Shown: in pieces, positions 43,893 to 53,154 of the stretch | How positions within the stretch are numbered: position 1 is the stretch's first letter | Layout of the letters: each line of letters starts with the position of its first letter | Assembly (NCBI RefSeq): GCF_016862375.1 | Contig: NZ_BOMV01000051.1 | Span: forward strand, 124,001 to 188,000 | From: Paractinoplanes rishiriensis | Lineage (GTDB): Bacteria; Actinomycetota; Actinomycetes; Mycobacteriales; Micromonosporaceae | Length of the DNA: 64,000 nucleotides | Direction of reading: 5' to 3' | Made by a program: the position numbers and the translations under genes | The notes under the pieces: generated by a model | The model's database searches: none | What the model was told of the DNA's origin: nothing | The model's input: only the letters and a program-made list of their open reading frames with translations

Positions 43893-45835
43893 CGGTGGGC
43901 GGCAACGGCGGCGGCGGGGAGGTTCGGACGCTTTTGCTCTGGTGTCCGGACTGGCCGGTGGCGGCGGCGGAGATTGTGGAGGGGGTGCCGGCTACCGGGC
44001 CGGTCGTCGTGCTGCGGGAAAACCGGGTGGTGGCCTGCTCGGAGGCGGCGCGGCTGGAGGGGGTGCGGCGAGGGCTGCGGCGCCGGGAAGCGCAGAGCCG
44101 GTGTCCGCGACTGGTGGTGGTCGACTACGACGCGGGGCGGGATGCGCGGGCGTTCGAACCGGTGGTGGCCGCGGTGGAAGAGGTGGCGGTCGGGGTCGAG
44201 GTGATCCGGCCGGGGGCCTGTGCGCTGGCGGCGCGCGGGCCGGCGCGGTACTTCGGCGGTGAGGAGGCGGCGGCCGAGCGGATTGTGGAGCAGGTTGCCG
44301 AGGCGTGCGCGGTGGAGAGCCAGGTGGGCATCGCCGACGGGGTGTTCGCGGCGGGGCTGGCGGCGCGGGAAGGACGGGTGATCGCGCCGGGGGAGACCCG
44401 GGCGTTCCTGGCCGGGATGACAATCGACGCGCTGGAGCGGCCCGAACTGGTCGACCTGCTGAAACGGCTGGGGATCGCGACGCTGGGCGACTTCGCGCGG
44501 TTGCCGCCGGGGGACGTGCTGACCCGGTTCGGCTTCGACGGGGCGCTCGCCCACCGGCTCGCCGCGGGACAGGATCACCGGCCGCTCGCCGTACGCCGCC
44601 CGCCTCTTGATCTTGATGTTGCGGACACCTACGACGAGCCTCTGGAACGGGTGGACGTGGCCGCGTTTGCCGGCCGCGCCCTGGCCGAGCGCCTGCACGA
44701 CCGGCTCGCGGCGCACGGACTGGCCTGCACCCGGCTCGGCATCGAGGCGGTCACCGCCGACGGCCAGGAACTGCACCGGGTGTGGCGGCACGACGGCACG
44801 CTGACCGCGGCCGCGATCGCCGAACGGGTCCGCTGGCAACTCGACGGCTGGCTCACCGGCGCCCGCCGCGGCGCACCGTCCCGGCCCACCGCCGGCCTGG
44901 TGCGACTGCGCCTCGTCCCGGACGGCGTGCTGGTCCACCTAGGACTCCAGCCCGGCCTGTGGGGCGACGCCGGCGCCGAACGCGAACGCGCACACCGCGC
45001 CCTCAGCCGGGTGCAGGGCCTGCTCGGCCCGGAGTCGGTGGTCACACCGGTGCTGGGCGGGGGCCGCTCGGCCGACGACCAGATCCGCCTGGTCCCGTGG
45101 GGCGACGAACGCGAACCGGCCCGTCCGTCCGCCCCGCACCCGGAGCCCATCCGGGACCTCGTCACCACGCCCGTCCTGGCGGGGACGGGGGCGGAGGGAG
45201 AGGGAGAGCCGGCCGCGGTGATCTCGCTGGCGGACCGCCGGGGGGAGGGGCCGGATTTGCGAGATTCGGCGGAGGAGGGGTTGGCGTCGATCTCCCGGCT
45301 TCCGGTCGCGAGCGGGGCGGGGGCGGCGGTGGGCGCGGATTTGGGGGGTGTGGCGGGAGCGGTTGCGGGGAGGGCGACCCTGGCTGAGCCGGCCGCGAGC
45401 ACGGCAGGTGACGGGGCCGCGGGGGATAAATCGGTCGCGATGGTTGCTCTGCCGCGCGGGGCGCGGCTTAAGGGCGGCGGGCGCCGGGTCGCACGTTCGC
45501 CGGTGCTGCCGCCCTGGCCGGGGCGTCTGCCCAAGCCCGCGCCCGCCGTGGTTCCGCCGCAGTCGCTGGGGGCCGTGGTCCTCGACGATGCCGGAACGCC
45601 GGTCGGGGTCAGTGCCCGGCTGGAACTGACCGGTGACCCGGCCGCCCTGGTGGTCGAGCGCGGCCAGCCCGTCGAGATCAGTGGCTGGGCCGGACCGTGG
45701 CCGGTGGATGAGCGGTGGTGGGCGCCGGGCGAGGGGCGGCGGCGGGCGCGGTTTCAGGTGGCGCTCGCCGACGGGCGGGCGTTGCTGCTGGTGCTGGCCG
45801 GTGGGCACTGGGCGGTGGAGGCCATCTATGACTAG
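43889..45835 (+). CDS. imuB: ImuB-type Y-family polymerase homologue, catalytically inactive
   Basis: A 648 aa scaffold of the DnaE2 mutasome. It has a Y-family fold, but the catalytic DxD and DE acids are lost: the first motif reads LLLWCPDWPVAAAE (about 16-29), and the second VIRPGACALAARGPARYFGGEE. HhH and little-finger segments follow. A possible beta-clamp motif is QIRLVPWG from residue 398. A low-complexity Gly/Ala-rich stretch of about 90 residues separates this from the C-terminal domain (PPWPGRLPKPAPAVV...WWAPGEGRRRARFQVALADGRALLL), which in relatives contacts ImuA' and DnaE2. GTG start in the imuA' stop. Confidence 0.92.
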   Translation: MTVGGNGGGGEVRTLLLWCPDWPVAAAEIVEGVPATGPVVVLRENRVVACSEAARLEGVRRGLRRREAQSRCPRLVVVDYDAGRDARAFEPVVAAVEEVAVGVEVIRPGACALAARGPARYFGGEEAAAERIVEQVAEACAVESQVGIADGVFAAGLAAREGRVIAPGETRAFLAGMTIDALERPELVDLLKRLGIATLGDFARLPPGDVLTRFGFDGALAHRLAAGQDHRPLAVRRPPLDLDVADTYDEPLERVDVAAFAGRALAERLHDRLAAHGLACTRLGIEAVTADGQELHRVWRHDGTLTAAAIAERVRWQLDGWLTGARRGAPSRPTAGLVRLRLVPDGVLVHLGLQPGLWGDAGAERERAHRALSRVQGLLGPESVVTPVLGGGRSADDQIRLVPWGDEREPARPSAPHPEPIRDLVTTPVLAGTGAEGEGEPAAVISLADRRGEGPDLRDSAEEGLASISRLPVASGAGAAVGADLGGVAGAVAGRATLAEPAASTAGDGAAGDKSVAMVALPRGARLKGGGRRVARSPVLPPWPGRLPKPAPAVVPPQSLGAVVLDDAGTPVGVSARLELTGDPAALVVERGQPVEISGWAGPWPVDERWWAPGEGRRRARFQVALADGRALLLVLAGGHWAVEAIYD

Positions 45836-45867
45836 CGCCGTCATGAGTAGCGGAGCGGGGTGACCGG

Positions 45868-48800
45868 ATGGGCTTCCACAATCCACAGACGCCCTGGTCC
45901 GAGCTGGAGAGCGCACTGTCGGGGCAGCATCCGGTCATCGATCCGCTGGCGATCGACGCCGACGGTGGGGACTCGCCCGTCTGGAGTCGCAAGCGTCAGC
46001 CCTATCAGGCCCCGGCTCTGATCCGGCCGGGTGAGCGCGTCGTTCCCTATGCCGAATTGCACTGCCACACCAACTTCAGTTTCCTGGACGGGGCCAGCCA
46101 CCCGGAGGAACTTGCCGAGGAAGCGGTCCGGCTCGGTCTGACCGGGCTGGCCGTCACCGACCACGACGGCTTCTACGGTGTGGTTCGTTTCTCCGAGGCG
46201 GCCGGCGGGCTGAAGCTGCCGACGATCTTCGGGGCCGAGCTCTCCCTCGAGCTGACCAAGCCGCAGAACGGTGAGCCCGATCCGGAGGGGCGGCATCTGC
46301 TGGTGCTGGCCCGGGACGCGGCCGGTTACGCCGCGCTGGGCCGGACCATCGGCGAGGGGCAGCTGGCCGGTGCGGAGAAGGGCAAACCGGACTACGGGCA
46401 GTTGGAGCAGATCGCCGAGCAGCTGCGTGGCCACGTGACGGTGCTGACCGGGTGCCGTAAGGGCCTCGTGCCGCACGCCCTGGCCACCGGCGGGATCGAG
46501 CGGGCGGCCTGGGAACTTGACCGGCTGACCGGGTTGTTCGGCGCCGAGCATGTCGCGGTGGAGCTGACCGATCACGGCGACCCGTACGACGGGGACCGGA
46601 ACGACCTGCTGCACCAGCTGGCGCTGAGCCGGCGGCTGCCCGCGGTGGCCACCAACAACGTGCACTACGCGGCACCGGCCCGGCGCCGGCTCGCCACCAC
46701 CCTGGCCGCGATCCGGGCGCGGCGCAGCCTCGACGAGATCGACGGCTGGCTGCCCGCGGCCGGCACCGCGCACCTGCGCAGCGGTGCCGAGATGGCCCGC
46801 CGGTTCGCCGACTATCCGGGCGTGGTGGAGTACGCCGCCGAGTTGGGTTCCGCGCTCGCTTTCGACCTGCAACTGGTGGCGCCGCAGCTGCCGGACTTCC
46901 CGATCCCGGCGGGGCACACCGAGATGAGCTGGCTGCGGGAGCTGACCATGCACGGCGCCCGGGAGCGGTACGGCCGGCCGGAGGAGGTGCCGGAGGTCTA
47001 CGCGAAGCTGGAGTACGAGCTCCAGATGATCGAGGACCTGGACTTTCCCGGCTACTTCCTGGTGGTCTACGACATCGTCCGGTTCTGCCGGGAAGAGGAC
47101 ATCTACTGCCAGGGGCGCGGGTCGGCGGCGAACTCCGCGGTGTGTTTCGCGCTCTACATCACCAATGTGGACGCGTTCGAGTATGACCTGGTCTTTGAGC
47201 GGTTTCTGGCGCCGGAGCGGGACGGGCCGCCGGACATCGACGTCGACATCGAGTCGGATCGGCGCGAGGAAGTAATCCAGTACGTCTACCGGAAGCACGG
47301 CCGTAGGCACACGGCGCAGGTCGCCAATGTGATCTCGTATCGCCCGCGTTCCGCCGTACGGGATGTGGCTAAGGCTTTTGGATTTTCACCCGGTCAGCAG
47401 GATGCCTGGAGCAAACAGATCGACCGCTGGGGGAGCGTCGCGACCGTGGACGTGGAGGACATCCCGGAGCAGGTCGTGACGTTTGCGAACGAGCTGCAGA
47501 CTTTTCCCCGGCACCTCGGCATCCACTCCGGCGGCATGGTGATCTGCGACCGGCCGGTGAGTGAGGTGTGCCCGGTCGAGTGGGGCCGGATGCCGGGCCG
47601 CACCGTGCTCCAGTGGGACAAGGACGACTGCGCCGCGATCAACCTGGTCAAGTTCGACCTGCTCGGCCTCGGCATGCTGTCCGCGCTGCACTACGCGTTC
47701 GACATGATCGAGTCCAAGCTGGACTTCACCAACATCCGGCCGTCGGACGCCGAGGTGTACGAGATGCTGTGCCGCGCCGACTCGGTCGGAGTGTTCCAGG
47801 TGGAGAGCCGGGCGCAGATGGCCACGCTGCCCCGGCTCAAGCCACGGGTCTTCTACGACCTGGTGGTGGAGGTGGCGCTGATCCGGCCGGGACCAATTCA
47901 GGGCGGCTCGGTGCACCCCTACATCCGGCGCAAGAACGGGCTGGAGGAGTGGACCATCCCGCATCCGACGATGGAACGGGCGTTGGAGAAGACGCTGGGC
48001 GTACCCCTTTTTCAAGAGCAACTGATGCAGCTGGCGATGGACTCGGCGGGGTTCACCCCGATGGAGGCCGACAAGCTGCGCCGGGCGATGGGCTCGAAGC
48101 GGTCGGTCCGCAAGATGGAGGAGATGCGGGAACGCCTGTACGCCGGGATGGCGGCGAACGGCATCACCGGTGAACTCGCCGACGACCTGTTCGTGAAGCT
48201 GTGCGCGTTCGCGAACTACGGCTTCCCGGAGAGCCACGCGATCAGCTTCGCGTACCTGGTCTATGTCAGCGCCTGGCTCAAGCGGTACCACCCGGCCGCG
48301 TTCTGCGCGGCGTTGCTGAATGCGCAGCCGATGGGCTTCTATTCGCCGCAGTCGCTGGTGGACGACGCCCGGCGGCACGGGGTGGAGGTGCGCCGCCCGG
48401 ACATCAACCTGAGCGACGCGGCCGCGACGCTGGAGTCCACCCCCGGCACGCGACGAGGTGCTCTCCCGGGTGAGCCGCCGCATGTGTGGGGCCTGAACGG
48501 CCCGGCCGTGCGGCAGGGGCTGAAGAGCATCCGGACGATCGGCGACGAGCTGGCCGAGAAGATCGAGAACGAGCGGCGCGCGACCGGCCCGTACCGCAGC
48601 ATGACCGACCTGGCCCGGCGTACCGGATGCACCGCCGCGCACCTGGAGGCGCTCGCCACCGCGGACGCGTTCGCGGGCTTCGGCCTGTCCCGCCGGGAGG
48701 CGCTCTGGGCGGCCGGTGCTGCGGCGCAGGACAAGCCGGACCGGCTGCCGGGGACGGTGACCGGGACCGAGGCGCCGATGCTGCCCGGGATGAGCGAGGT

Positions 48801-49203
48801 GGACCGGCTGGTCGCGGACGTGTGGGCGACCGGGCTCTCGCCGGAGACGCACCCGGCGCAGTTCCTGCGGGCGGAGTTCGAGCGGGTGGGTGCGTTGCCG
48901 ATCGCGCAGCTGACCGGGGTGGAGGCCGGCACCCGGATCCGGGTGGGCGGGATCGTCACGCACCGGCAGCGGCCGGCCACCGCGGGCGGGGTGACGTTCG
49001 TGAACCTGGAGGACGAAACCGGGATGTTGAACGTGACCTGCTCGGAAGGTTTGTGGTTGCGGTATCGGCGGGTGGCGCGCACCAGCTCGGCGCTGATCGT
49101 GCGGGGACGCCTGGAGAAGGCCGAGGGTGTGCTCAACCTGGTGGCGGACCGGTTGGAGGCGGCCACCCCGCCGGTGACGCCGGCCTCCCGCGACTTCCGC
49201 TGA
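45868..49203 (+). CDS. dnaE2: error-prone DNA polymerase III alpha subunit
   Basis: A 1111 aa replicative-type polymerase used for SOS mutagenesis. The N-terminal PHP domain has YAELHCHTNFSFLDGASHPEEL and AVTDHDGFYG. The palm carries PDIDVDIESDR with Asp456 and Asp458 and LVKFDLLGLGML with Asp597, the three catalytic acids of the C-family. An HhH region, then a C-terminal OB fold (RVGGIVTHRQRPATAGGVTFVNLEDETG) follow. The ATG is 32 bases after imuB with a GGAGCGGGG site. It acts with ImuA' and ImuB, which in turn bring it to the clamp. Confidence 0.97.
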   Translation: MGFHNPQTPWSELESALSGQHPVIDPLAIDADGGDSPVWSRKRQPYQAPALIRPGERVVPYAELHCHTNFSFLDGASHPEELAEEAVRLGLTGLAVTDHDGFYGVVRFSEAAGGLKLPTIFGAELSLELTKPQNGEPDPEGRHLLVLARDAAGYAALGRTIGEGQLAGAEKGKPDYGQLEQIAEQLRGHVTVLTGCRKGLVPHALATGGIERAAWELDRLTGLFGAEHVAVELTDHGDPYDGDRNDLLHQLALSRRLPAVATNNVHYAAPARRRLATTLAAIRARRSLDEIDGWLPAAGTAHLRSGAEMARRFADYPGVVEYAAELGSALAFDLQLVAPQLPDFPIPAGHTEMSWLRELTMHGARERYGRPEEVPEVYAKLEYELQMIEDLDFPGYFLVVYDIVRFCREEDIYCQGRGSAANSAVCFALYITNVDAFEYDLVFERFLAPERDGPPDIDVDIESDRREEVIQYVYRKHGRRHTAQVANVISYRPRSAVRDVAKAFGFSPGQQDAWSKQIDRWGSVATVDVEDIPEQVVTFANELQTFPRHLGIHSGGMVICDRPVSEVCPVEWGRMPGRTVLQWDKDDCAAINLVKFDLLGLGMLSALHYAFDMIESKLDFTNIRPSDAEVYEMLCRADSVGVFQVESRAQMATLPRLKPRVFYDLVVEVALIRPGPIQGGSVHPYIRRKNGLEEWTIPHPTMERALEKTLGVPLFQEQLMQLAMDSAGFTPMEADKLRRAMGSKRSVRKMEEMRERLYAGMAANGITGELADDLFVKLCAFANYGFPESHAISFAYLVYVSAWLKRYHPAAFCAALLNAQPMGFYSPQSLVDDARRHGVEVRRPDINLSDAAATLESTPGTRRGALPGEPPHVWGLNGPAVRQGLKSIRTIGDELAEKIENERRATGPYRSMTDLARRTGCTAAHLEALATADAFAGFGLSRREALWAAGAAAQDKPDRLPGTVTGTEAPMLPGMSEVDRLVADVWATGLSPETHPAQFLRAEFERVGALPIAQLTGVEAGTRIRVGGIVTHRQRPATAGGVTFVNLEDETGMLNVTCSEGLWLRYRRVARTSSALIVRGRLEKAEGVLNLVADRLEAATPPVTPASRDFR

Positions 49204-49255
49204 GTCAGCGGGTATTCTGCCGCTTTCGTCGGAATTGCACCTTACGGGGGCGGGT

Positions 49256-49636
49256 TTGTTTCACATCATCAGTCTTGTCGCGGCGCTGGCAGCCGTCCCG
49301 GCTCCCGGCTATGGGGACGGCTCGAGCCGGCAGCCGGGGGCGCGGCTCGAGGTCAGCTACCTGGCCGATGCCGGGCACGCCGCGGCCGTGAAGCTGGACT
49401 GCGAGCCGGTCGGTGGCGGGCATCCGCAGGGTGAGCAGGCGTGCCGGGCCCTCGACGCGGCCGGCGGCGACCCGGAACGGATCTCGCCGACGCTGAACGC
49501 GTGCATCACGATCTATGCGCCGGTGCTGGCCGAGGTGCGCGGCACCTGGCACGGCACGACGATCGCGTGGCGGCACCGGTACGGCAACATCTGCGAAATG
49601 CGGCGGGCCACCGGCGGCGCGCTGTTCGACTTCTAA
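49256..49636 (+). CDS. subtilisin inhibitor-like (SSI) secreted protein
   Basis: A 126 aa extracellular protease inhibitor. A short signal peptide (MFHIISLVAALAAVPAPG) follows a TTG start at 49256, five bases after a GGGGG element. The mature part has SSI landmarks: VKLDCEPVGGGHP, ACRALDAAGGDPERI, then NACITIYAPVLAEVRGTWHG and YGNICEMRRATGGALFDF. All four SSI cysteines are present (49, 63, 83, 113). Aligning CITIY with the CPMVY loop of SSI puts Thr85-Ile86 at the reactive P1-P1' bond. The partner protease is not identified. Confidence 0.8.
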   Translation: MFHIISLVAALAAVPAPGYGDGSSRQPGARLEVSYLADAGHAAAVKLDCEPVGGGHPQGEQACRALDAAGGDPERISPTLNACITIYAPVLAEVRGTWHGTTIAWRHRYGNICEMRRATGGALFDF

Positions 49637-49679
49637 TCCACCACAAGGCCCGGCGGGTGGGTGCCGATACGCTGCCCCT

Positions 49680-50426
49680 GTGGAAAGCGCATCCTCCCGT
49701 ACGGCCAAACCACTCGTGACCGCCCGCACCGCCGCGGTCTGGCAGGTGCTCCGCCGCGAGCTGGACCGGCACGCCGGTCGCGAGCTGACCGTGCTCGACG
49801 TCGGCGGCGGCACCGGCGGTTTCGCGGTGCCGATCGCCCAGGCCGGGCACGCCGTCACGGTGGTCGACGCCAGCCCCGACTCGCTCGCGGCACTGACCCG
49901 GCGGGCCGCCGACGCGGGCGTGGCCGAGCGGGTGCGCGCGGTGCAGGGCGACGGCGACGCGCTCGCCTCCCTGGTCGAGCCGGGCAGCGTCGACCTGATC
50001 CTGTGCCACGCGGTGCTAGAGGTGGTCGACGATCCGGCCGACGTGGTGACCGCGATCGCCGCTGCGCTGCGTCCCGGCGGTGCGGTCAGCCTGCTGGTGG
50101 CCGGGCGTGCGGCCGCGATCCTCAACCGGGCCGTCAACGGTCACCTGCGCCAGGCGTCCGCGCTGGTCACCGATCCGGAGGGGCGGGCCGGCAAGCGCGA
50201 CACGCTGCGCCGCCGCTATGACGCGGACAGCGCCGCCGACCTCTTGCGCTCGGTGGGGCTCAAGGTCGAGGAGACCCACGGCGTACGCGTCCTGGCCGAT
50301 CTCCTGCCGGCGGCGGTCGTCGAGGAGGACCCGCAGGCCCTGCTCGAACTCGAGCTGGCGCTGTCGGACCGCCCGCCGTTCCGGGACATCGCCGCCCAGC
50401 TGCACGTCTTCGCGCGCCGCACGTGA
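49680..50426 (+). CDS. class I SAM-dependent methyltransferase
   Basis: A 248 aa methyltransferase. LTVLDVGGGTGGFAVPIAQAGHAVTVVD is motif I with its acidic residue, GDGDAL follows, then DLILCHAVLEVVDDP and LRPGGAVSLLVAG. The substrate is unknown, perhaps a small molecule or a tRNA-type target; CmoA-like proteins share parts of this pattern. TACGCT (49668-49673), six bases before the GTG, supports the start and a leaderless message. It overlaps the next gene by four bases. Confidence 0.85.
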   Translation: MESASSRTAKPLVTARTAAVWQVLRRELDRHAGRELTVLDVGGGTGGFAVPIAQAGHAVTVVDASPDSLAALTRRAADAGVAERVRAVQGDGDALASLVEPGSVDLILCHAVLEVVDDPADVVTAIAAALRPGGAVSLLVAGRAAAILNRAVNGHLRQASALVTDPEGRAGKRDTLRRRYDADSAADLLRSVGLKVEETHGVRVLADLLPAAVVEEDPQALLELELALSDRPPFRDIAAQLHVFARRT

Positions 50427-51601
50427 CCGCCGAGGTCCCGGCCGACCTGCTGCCGGCCAGCGCGCTGGCACCGGTCCGACCCGCATACGGCACCGGCAGC
50501 CTGGCCGACCTGTTGCCCAGCGTGTCCGCGGTGCTGGGCGTGCCGGGCGCGACTGATGTGCTGGGGCTGGCCGCGCACCTGGACGGCGTGGACCGGGTCG
50601 GCGTGCTGCTGGTCGACGGCCTGGGCGCGTACCAGTTGCCGGTGGCGTCCCCGCACGCGCCGGTCCTGGCCGATCTGGCGGCTGGCGGTGGTGGGCACGC
50701 CGGCACGTTGACCGCGGGCTTCCCGTCGACGACCCCGGTCAGCCTCGTGACCGTCGGCACTGGTGCCCTGCCCGGCGCCCACGGCATCCTTGGCTTCACC
50801 GCCCGTCAGCCCGACGGACGGGTGCTCAACCACATCCGCTGGCACGACGACCCCGATCCGCGCGAGTGGCAGCCGATGCCGACACGGTTCGAGACGGCGG
50901 CCGCGGCCGGCCTGCCGGTCACCGTGGTGACCAGACCGGAATATGAGGGCAGCGGCCTGAGCGTCTCGGCCAACCGGGGCGCGAGGTTCGCGGGAGCGTC
51001 CACCGGCACCGAGGTGGCGGCCCAGATGCTGGCGGCGCTGACCGCCGGACCCGGTCTGGTGTACGGGTACCACCCCGACCTGGACCAGCGCGGACACGAC
51101 GACGGGGTCGACTCGGCGAGCTGGCGCGCCGCGGCGACCGGGGTGAACGCGCTGCTGGACCGCCTCGTGCACGGCCTGCCACCCCGGTCGGCGCTGCTCG
51201 TGGTGGCCGACCACGGCCAGCTCAACGTGCCGCTGGACGGCCGCCTCGACATGGCCGACCGGCCCGAACTGGCCGACGGCGTGGTGGCCGTGGCCGGCGA
51301 GCCCCGGGTCCGCTACCTCTACCCGGCTCCCGGCGCCGAGGCCGACGTGCTGGCCGCCTGGCGCAAGGTCTTCGGCGCCTCAGCCTGGGTGATGACCCGG
51401 GACGAGGCGATCGACCAGGGCTGGTACGGCCCGGTGCCGCCGCAGCACCGAGGCCGGATCGGCGACATCGTCGTGATCTGCCGCGACCGTGCGGTGGCCC
51501 TGGCAACCGGCTGGGAACCCCCTATCGTCGGCCAGCTGGTGGCCTACCACGGCGCCATCACCGCCGCCGAAATGACGGTCCCCTTGCTGATCGCCCGCTG
51601 A
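50423..51601 (+). CDS. alkaline phosphatase superfamily phosphodiesterase
   Basis: A 392 aa metalloenzyme of the nucleotide pyrophosphatase/phosphodiesterase group. LLVDGLGAYQL carries the first metal-site Asp, GFPSTTPVSLVTVGTG the nucleophilic Thr, YGYHPDLDQRGHDDG further Asp and His ligands, and LLVVADHGQLNV the final Asp-His pair. No signal peptide is visible, so it is probably cytoplasmic. It is translationally coupled to the methyltransferase gene, but a shared pathway is not evident. Confidence 0.85.
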   Translation: MTAEVPADLLPASALAPVRPAYGTGSLADLLPSVSAVLGVPGATDVLGLAAHLDGVDRVGVLLVDGLGAYQLPVASPHAPVLADLAAGGGGHAGTLTAGFPSTTPVSLVTVGTGALPGAHGILGFTARQPDGRVLNHIRWHDDPDPREWQPMPTRFETAAAAGLPVTVVTRPEYEGSGLSVSANRGARFAGASTGTEVAAQMLAALTAGPGLVYGYHPDLDQRGHDDGVDSASWRAAATGVNALLDRLVHGLPPRSALLVVADHGQLNVPLDGRLDMADRPELADGVVAVAGEPRVRYLYPAPGAEADVLAAWRKVFGASAWVMTRDEAIDQGWYGPVPPQHRGRIGDIVVICRDRAVALATGWEPPIVGQLVAYHGAITAAEMTVPLLIAR

Positions 51602-51659
51602 CCCGGCGCCCGGCCGACGTTCATGCCCGGCGGTCGCGCTCCGGCCTTGCGAATCGCCA

Positions 51660-51727
51660 GGGTCGCGCGCGGCAGCCGCCGGAGGCGGAGTTCGCGGCTG
51701 TGCGGTTGGCCGGCCCCGCCCGGCGTA
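51660..51727 (+). repeat. dispersed ~70 bp repeat, copy 2
   Basis: Direct copy of 41562-41630 with a 33-base identical core (51674-51706). It lies between the phosphodiesterase and dinB genes, only ~40 bases before the dinB start, and so may extend into the dinB control region. Confidence 0.8.
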
Positions 51728-51764
51728 CCGCCAAAATGTCAGGGGGTGCCGTTAGCCTCCTGAC

Positions 51765-53060
51765 GTGGGACGCAGCCAATCGGTGCCTCGGGGACGTGAC
51801 CCGCGCTTCGGTCCGGATGCCGACGACGCGGGCTGCCCGATCCTGCATGTCGACATGGATGCGTTCTTCGCCTCGGTCGAGATCCGGCGCAGACCCGAGT
51901 TGCGCGGCAAACCCGTGGTGGTGGGTGGGCTCGGGCCGCGTGGGGTGGTCAGTTCGGCCAGTTATGCGGCGCGGCGCTTCGGAGTGCGCAGCGCCATGCC
52001 GATGGCTCGCGCGCGGGCGCTGTGCCCGCAGGCGGTCTATCTGGCGCCGGACGGGCCGGCGATCGCGGCCGCGTCCGCCGCGGTGATGCAGATCTTCCGC
52101 GACGTGACGCCGCTGGTCGAGCCGCTCTCGTCCGACGAGGCGTTTCTCGACGTGGCCGGGGCTCAGCGGCTGCTCGGGCGGCCCGCGGTGATCGCCGAGC
52201 AGATTCGTGCCCGGATGTCTGAGGAGCAGCAGCTGACATGCTCGGTCGGGGTGGCATCGACCAAGTTCGTGGCGAAATTAGGGTCGACCCGGGCTAAACC
52301 GGACGGCATGGTCGTCGTCCCGGCCGGTCTGGTGCTCGACTTTCTGCACCCGTTGCCGGTCGACGCGCTGTGGGGCGTCGGGGAAAAGGCCGCCGAGACC
52401 CTGCACCGCCTCGGTCTGGCTACGGTCGGTGACCTGGCCCGGGCGCCGCTCGGCATGCTGCGCCGGGCGGTCGGCGAAGCGTCGGCGGCCCACCTGCACG
52501 AACTCTCCTGGGGCCGCGACCCGCGCCGGGTCACCCCCGAACACGTCGAGAAGTCGATCGGCGCCGAGATGACCTTCGATACCGACGTGGCCGATCCCGA
52601 CCTGATCCGGCGCAGCCTGCTGGCCCTCTCTGAAAAAGTGGGCGCGCGGCTGCGGGCGGGCGGCCAGGTGGGGCGCACGGTGGCGATCAAGGTCCGGCTC
52701 GCGGACTTCCGGACCATCAATCGATCTCGTACGGTGCCCACGAGCACCGAGGTGGCGCGGGAGATCTTCGAGATATCGTGGGCGTTGTTCGAGGCGCTCG
52801 GTGCCCGGGAGCACATCCGGCTCATCGGGGTCCGGGTCGAGGGTCTGACCGCGGCGGCCAGCACGTCGCGGCAGCTCACGCTGGGTGAGCCGGAACGTGG
52901 CTGGCGCGAGGCCGAGGTCGCGGCCGACGCGGTGGTCGCCCGTTTTGGTCGTGCAAGTGTCGGTCCAGCCAGTCTTTTGGGACGAAGCGATCTGCGCCGC
53001 ACCGAAAATCACCCGCAGCGGACGGTCGTCCCGCTTTCCGACCCGCCAACGCCCTCGTAG
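51765..53060 (+). CDS. dinB: DNA polymerase IV (Y-family)
   Basis: A 431 aa translesion polymerase, here with an intact active site: HVDMDAFFASVE with Asp30 and Asp32, and LSSDEAFLD with Asp124 and Glu125. The steric and fingers region VVSSASYAARRFGVRSAMP, GVASTKFVAKLGS (HhH) and the little finger are all normal. The GTG at 51765 is marked by TAGCCT (51753-51758) six bases upstream, so the message is probably leaderless. No LexA box is visible here, unlike the imu operon. It provides active Y-family synthesis distinct from inactive ImuB. Confidence 0.95.
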   Translation: MGRSQSVPRGRDPRFGPDADDAGCPILHVDMDAFFASVEIRRRPELRGKPVVVGGLGPRGVVSSASYAARRFGVRSAMPMARARALCPQAVYLAPDGPAIAAASAAVMQIFRDVTPLVEPLSSDEAFLDVAGAQRLLGRPAVIAEQIRARMSEEQQLTCSVGVASTKFVAKLGSTRAKPDGMVVVPAGLVLDFLHPLPVDALWGVGEKAAETLHRLGLATVGDLARAPLGMLRRAVGEASAAHLHELSWGRDPRRVTPEHVEKSIGAEMTFDTDVADPDLIRRSLLALSEKVGARLRAGGQVGRTVAIKVRLADFRTINRSRTVPTSTEVAREIFEISWALFEALGAREHIRLIGVRVEGLTAAASTSRQLTLGEPERGWREAEVAADAVVARFGRASVGPASLLGRSDLRRTENHPQRTVVPLSDPPTPS

Positions 53061-53154
53061 ACTTGCTCGGTAAGGCAGCCGACGGCTGTCCCGCGCCACC
53101 TACCTGTTTCACCCCGACCCGGCCGGGTCGGACATGCGCCCGGGGAGGAATGCC

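Noticed and set aside
40839..44938. Two minus-strand frames of nearly 700 codons each opposite the MarR-GNAT, HEPN and imuA'/imuB genes
   Set aside because: High-GC antisense frames. The plus-strand genes have recognisable families, the minus frames have none.
51600..51764. A LexA box upstream of dinB
   Set aside because: No GAAC-N4-GTTC sequence, nor a close variant, lies in this stretch.
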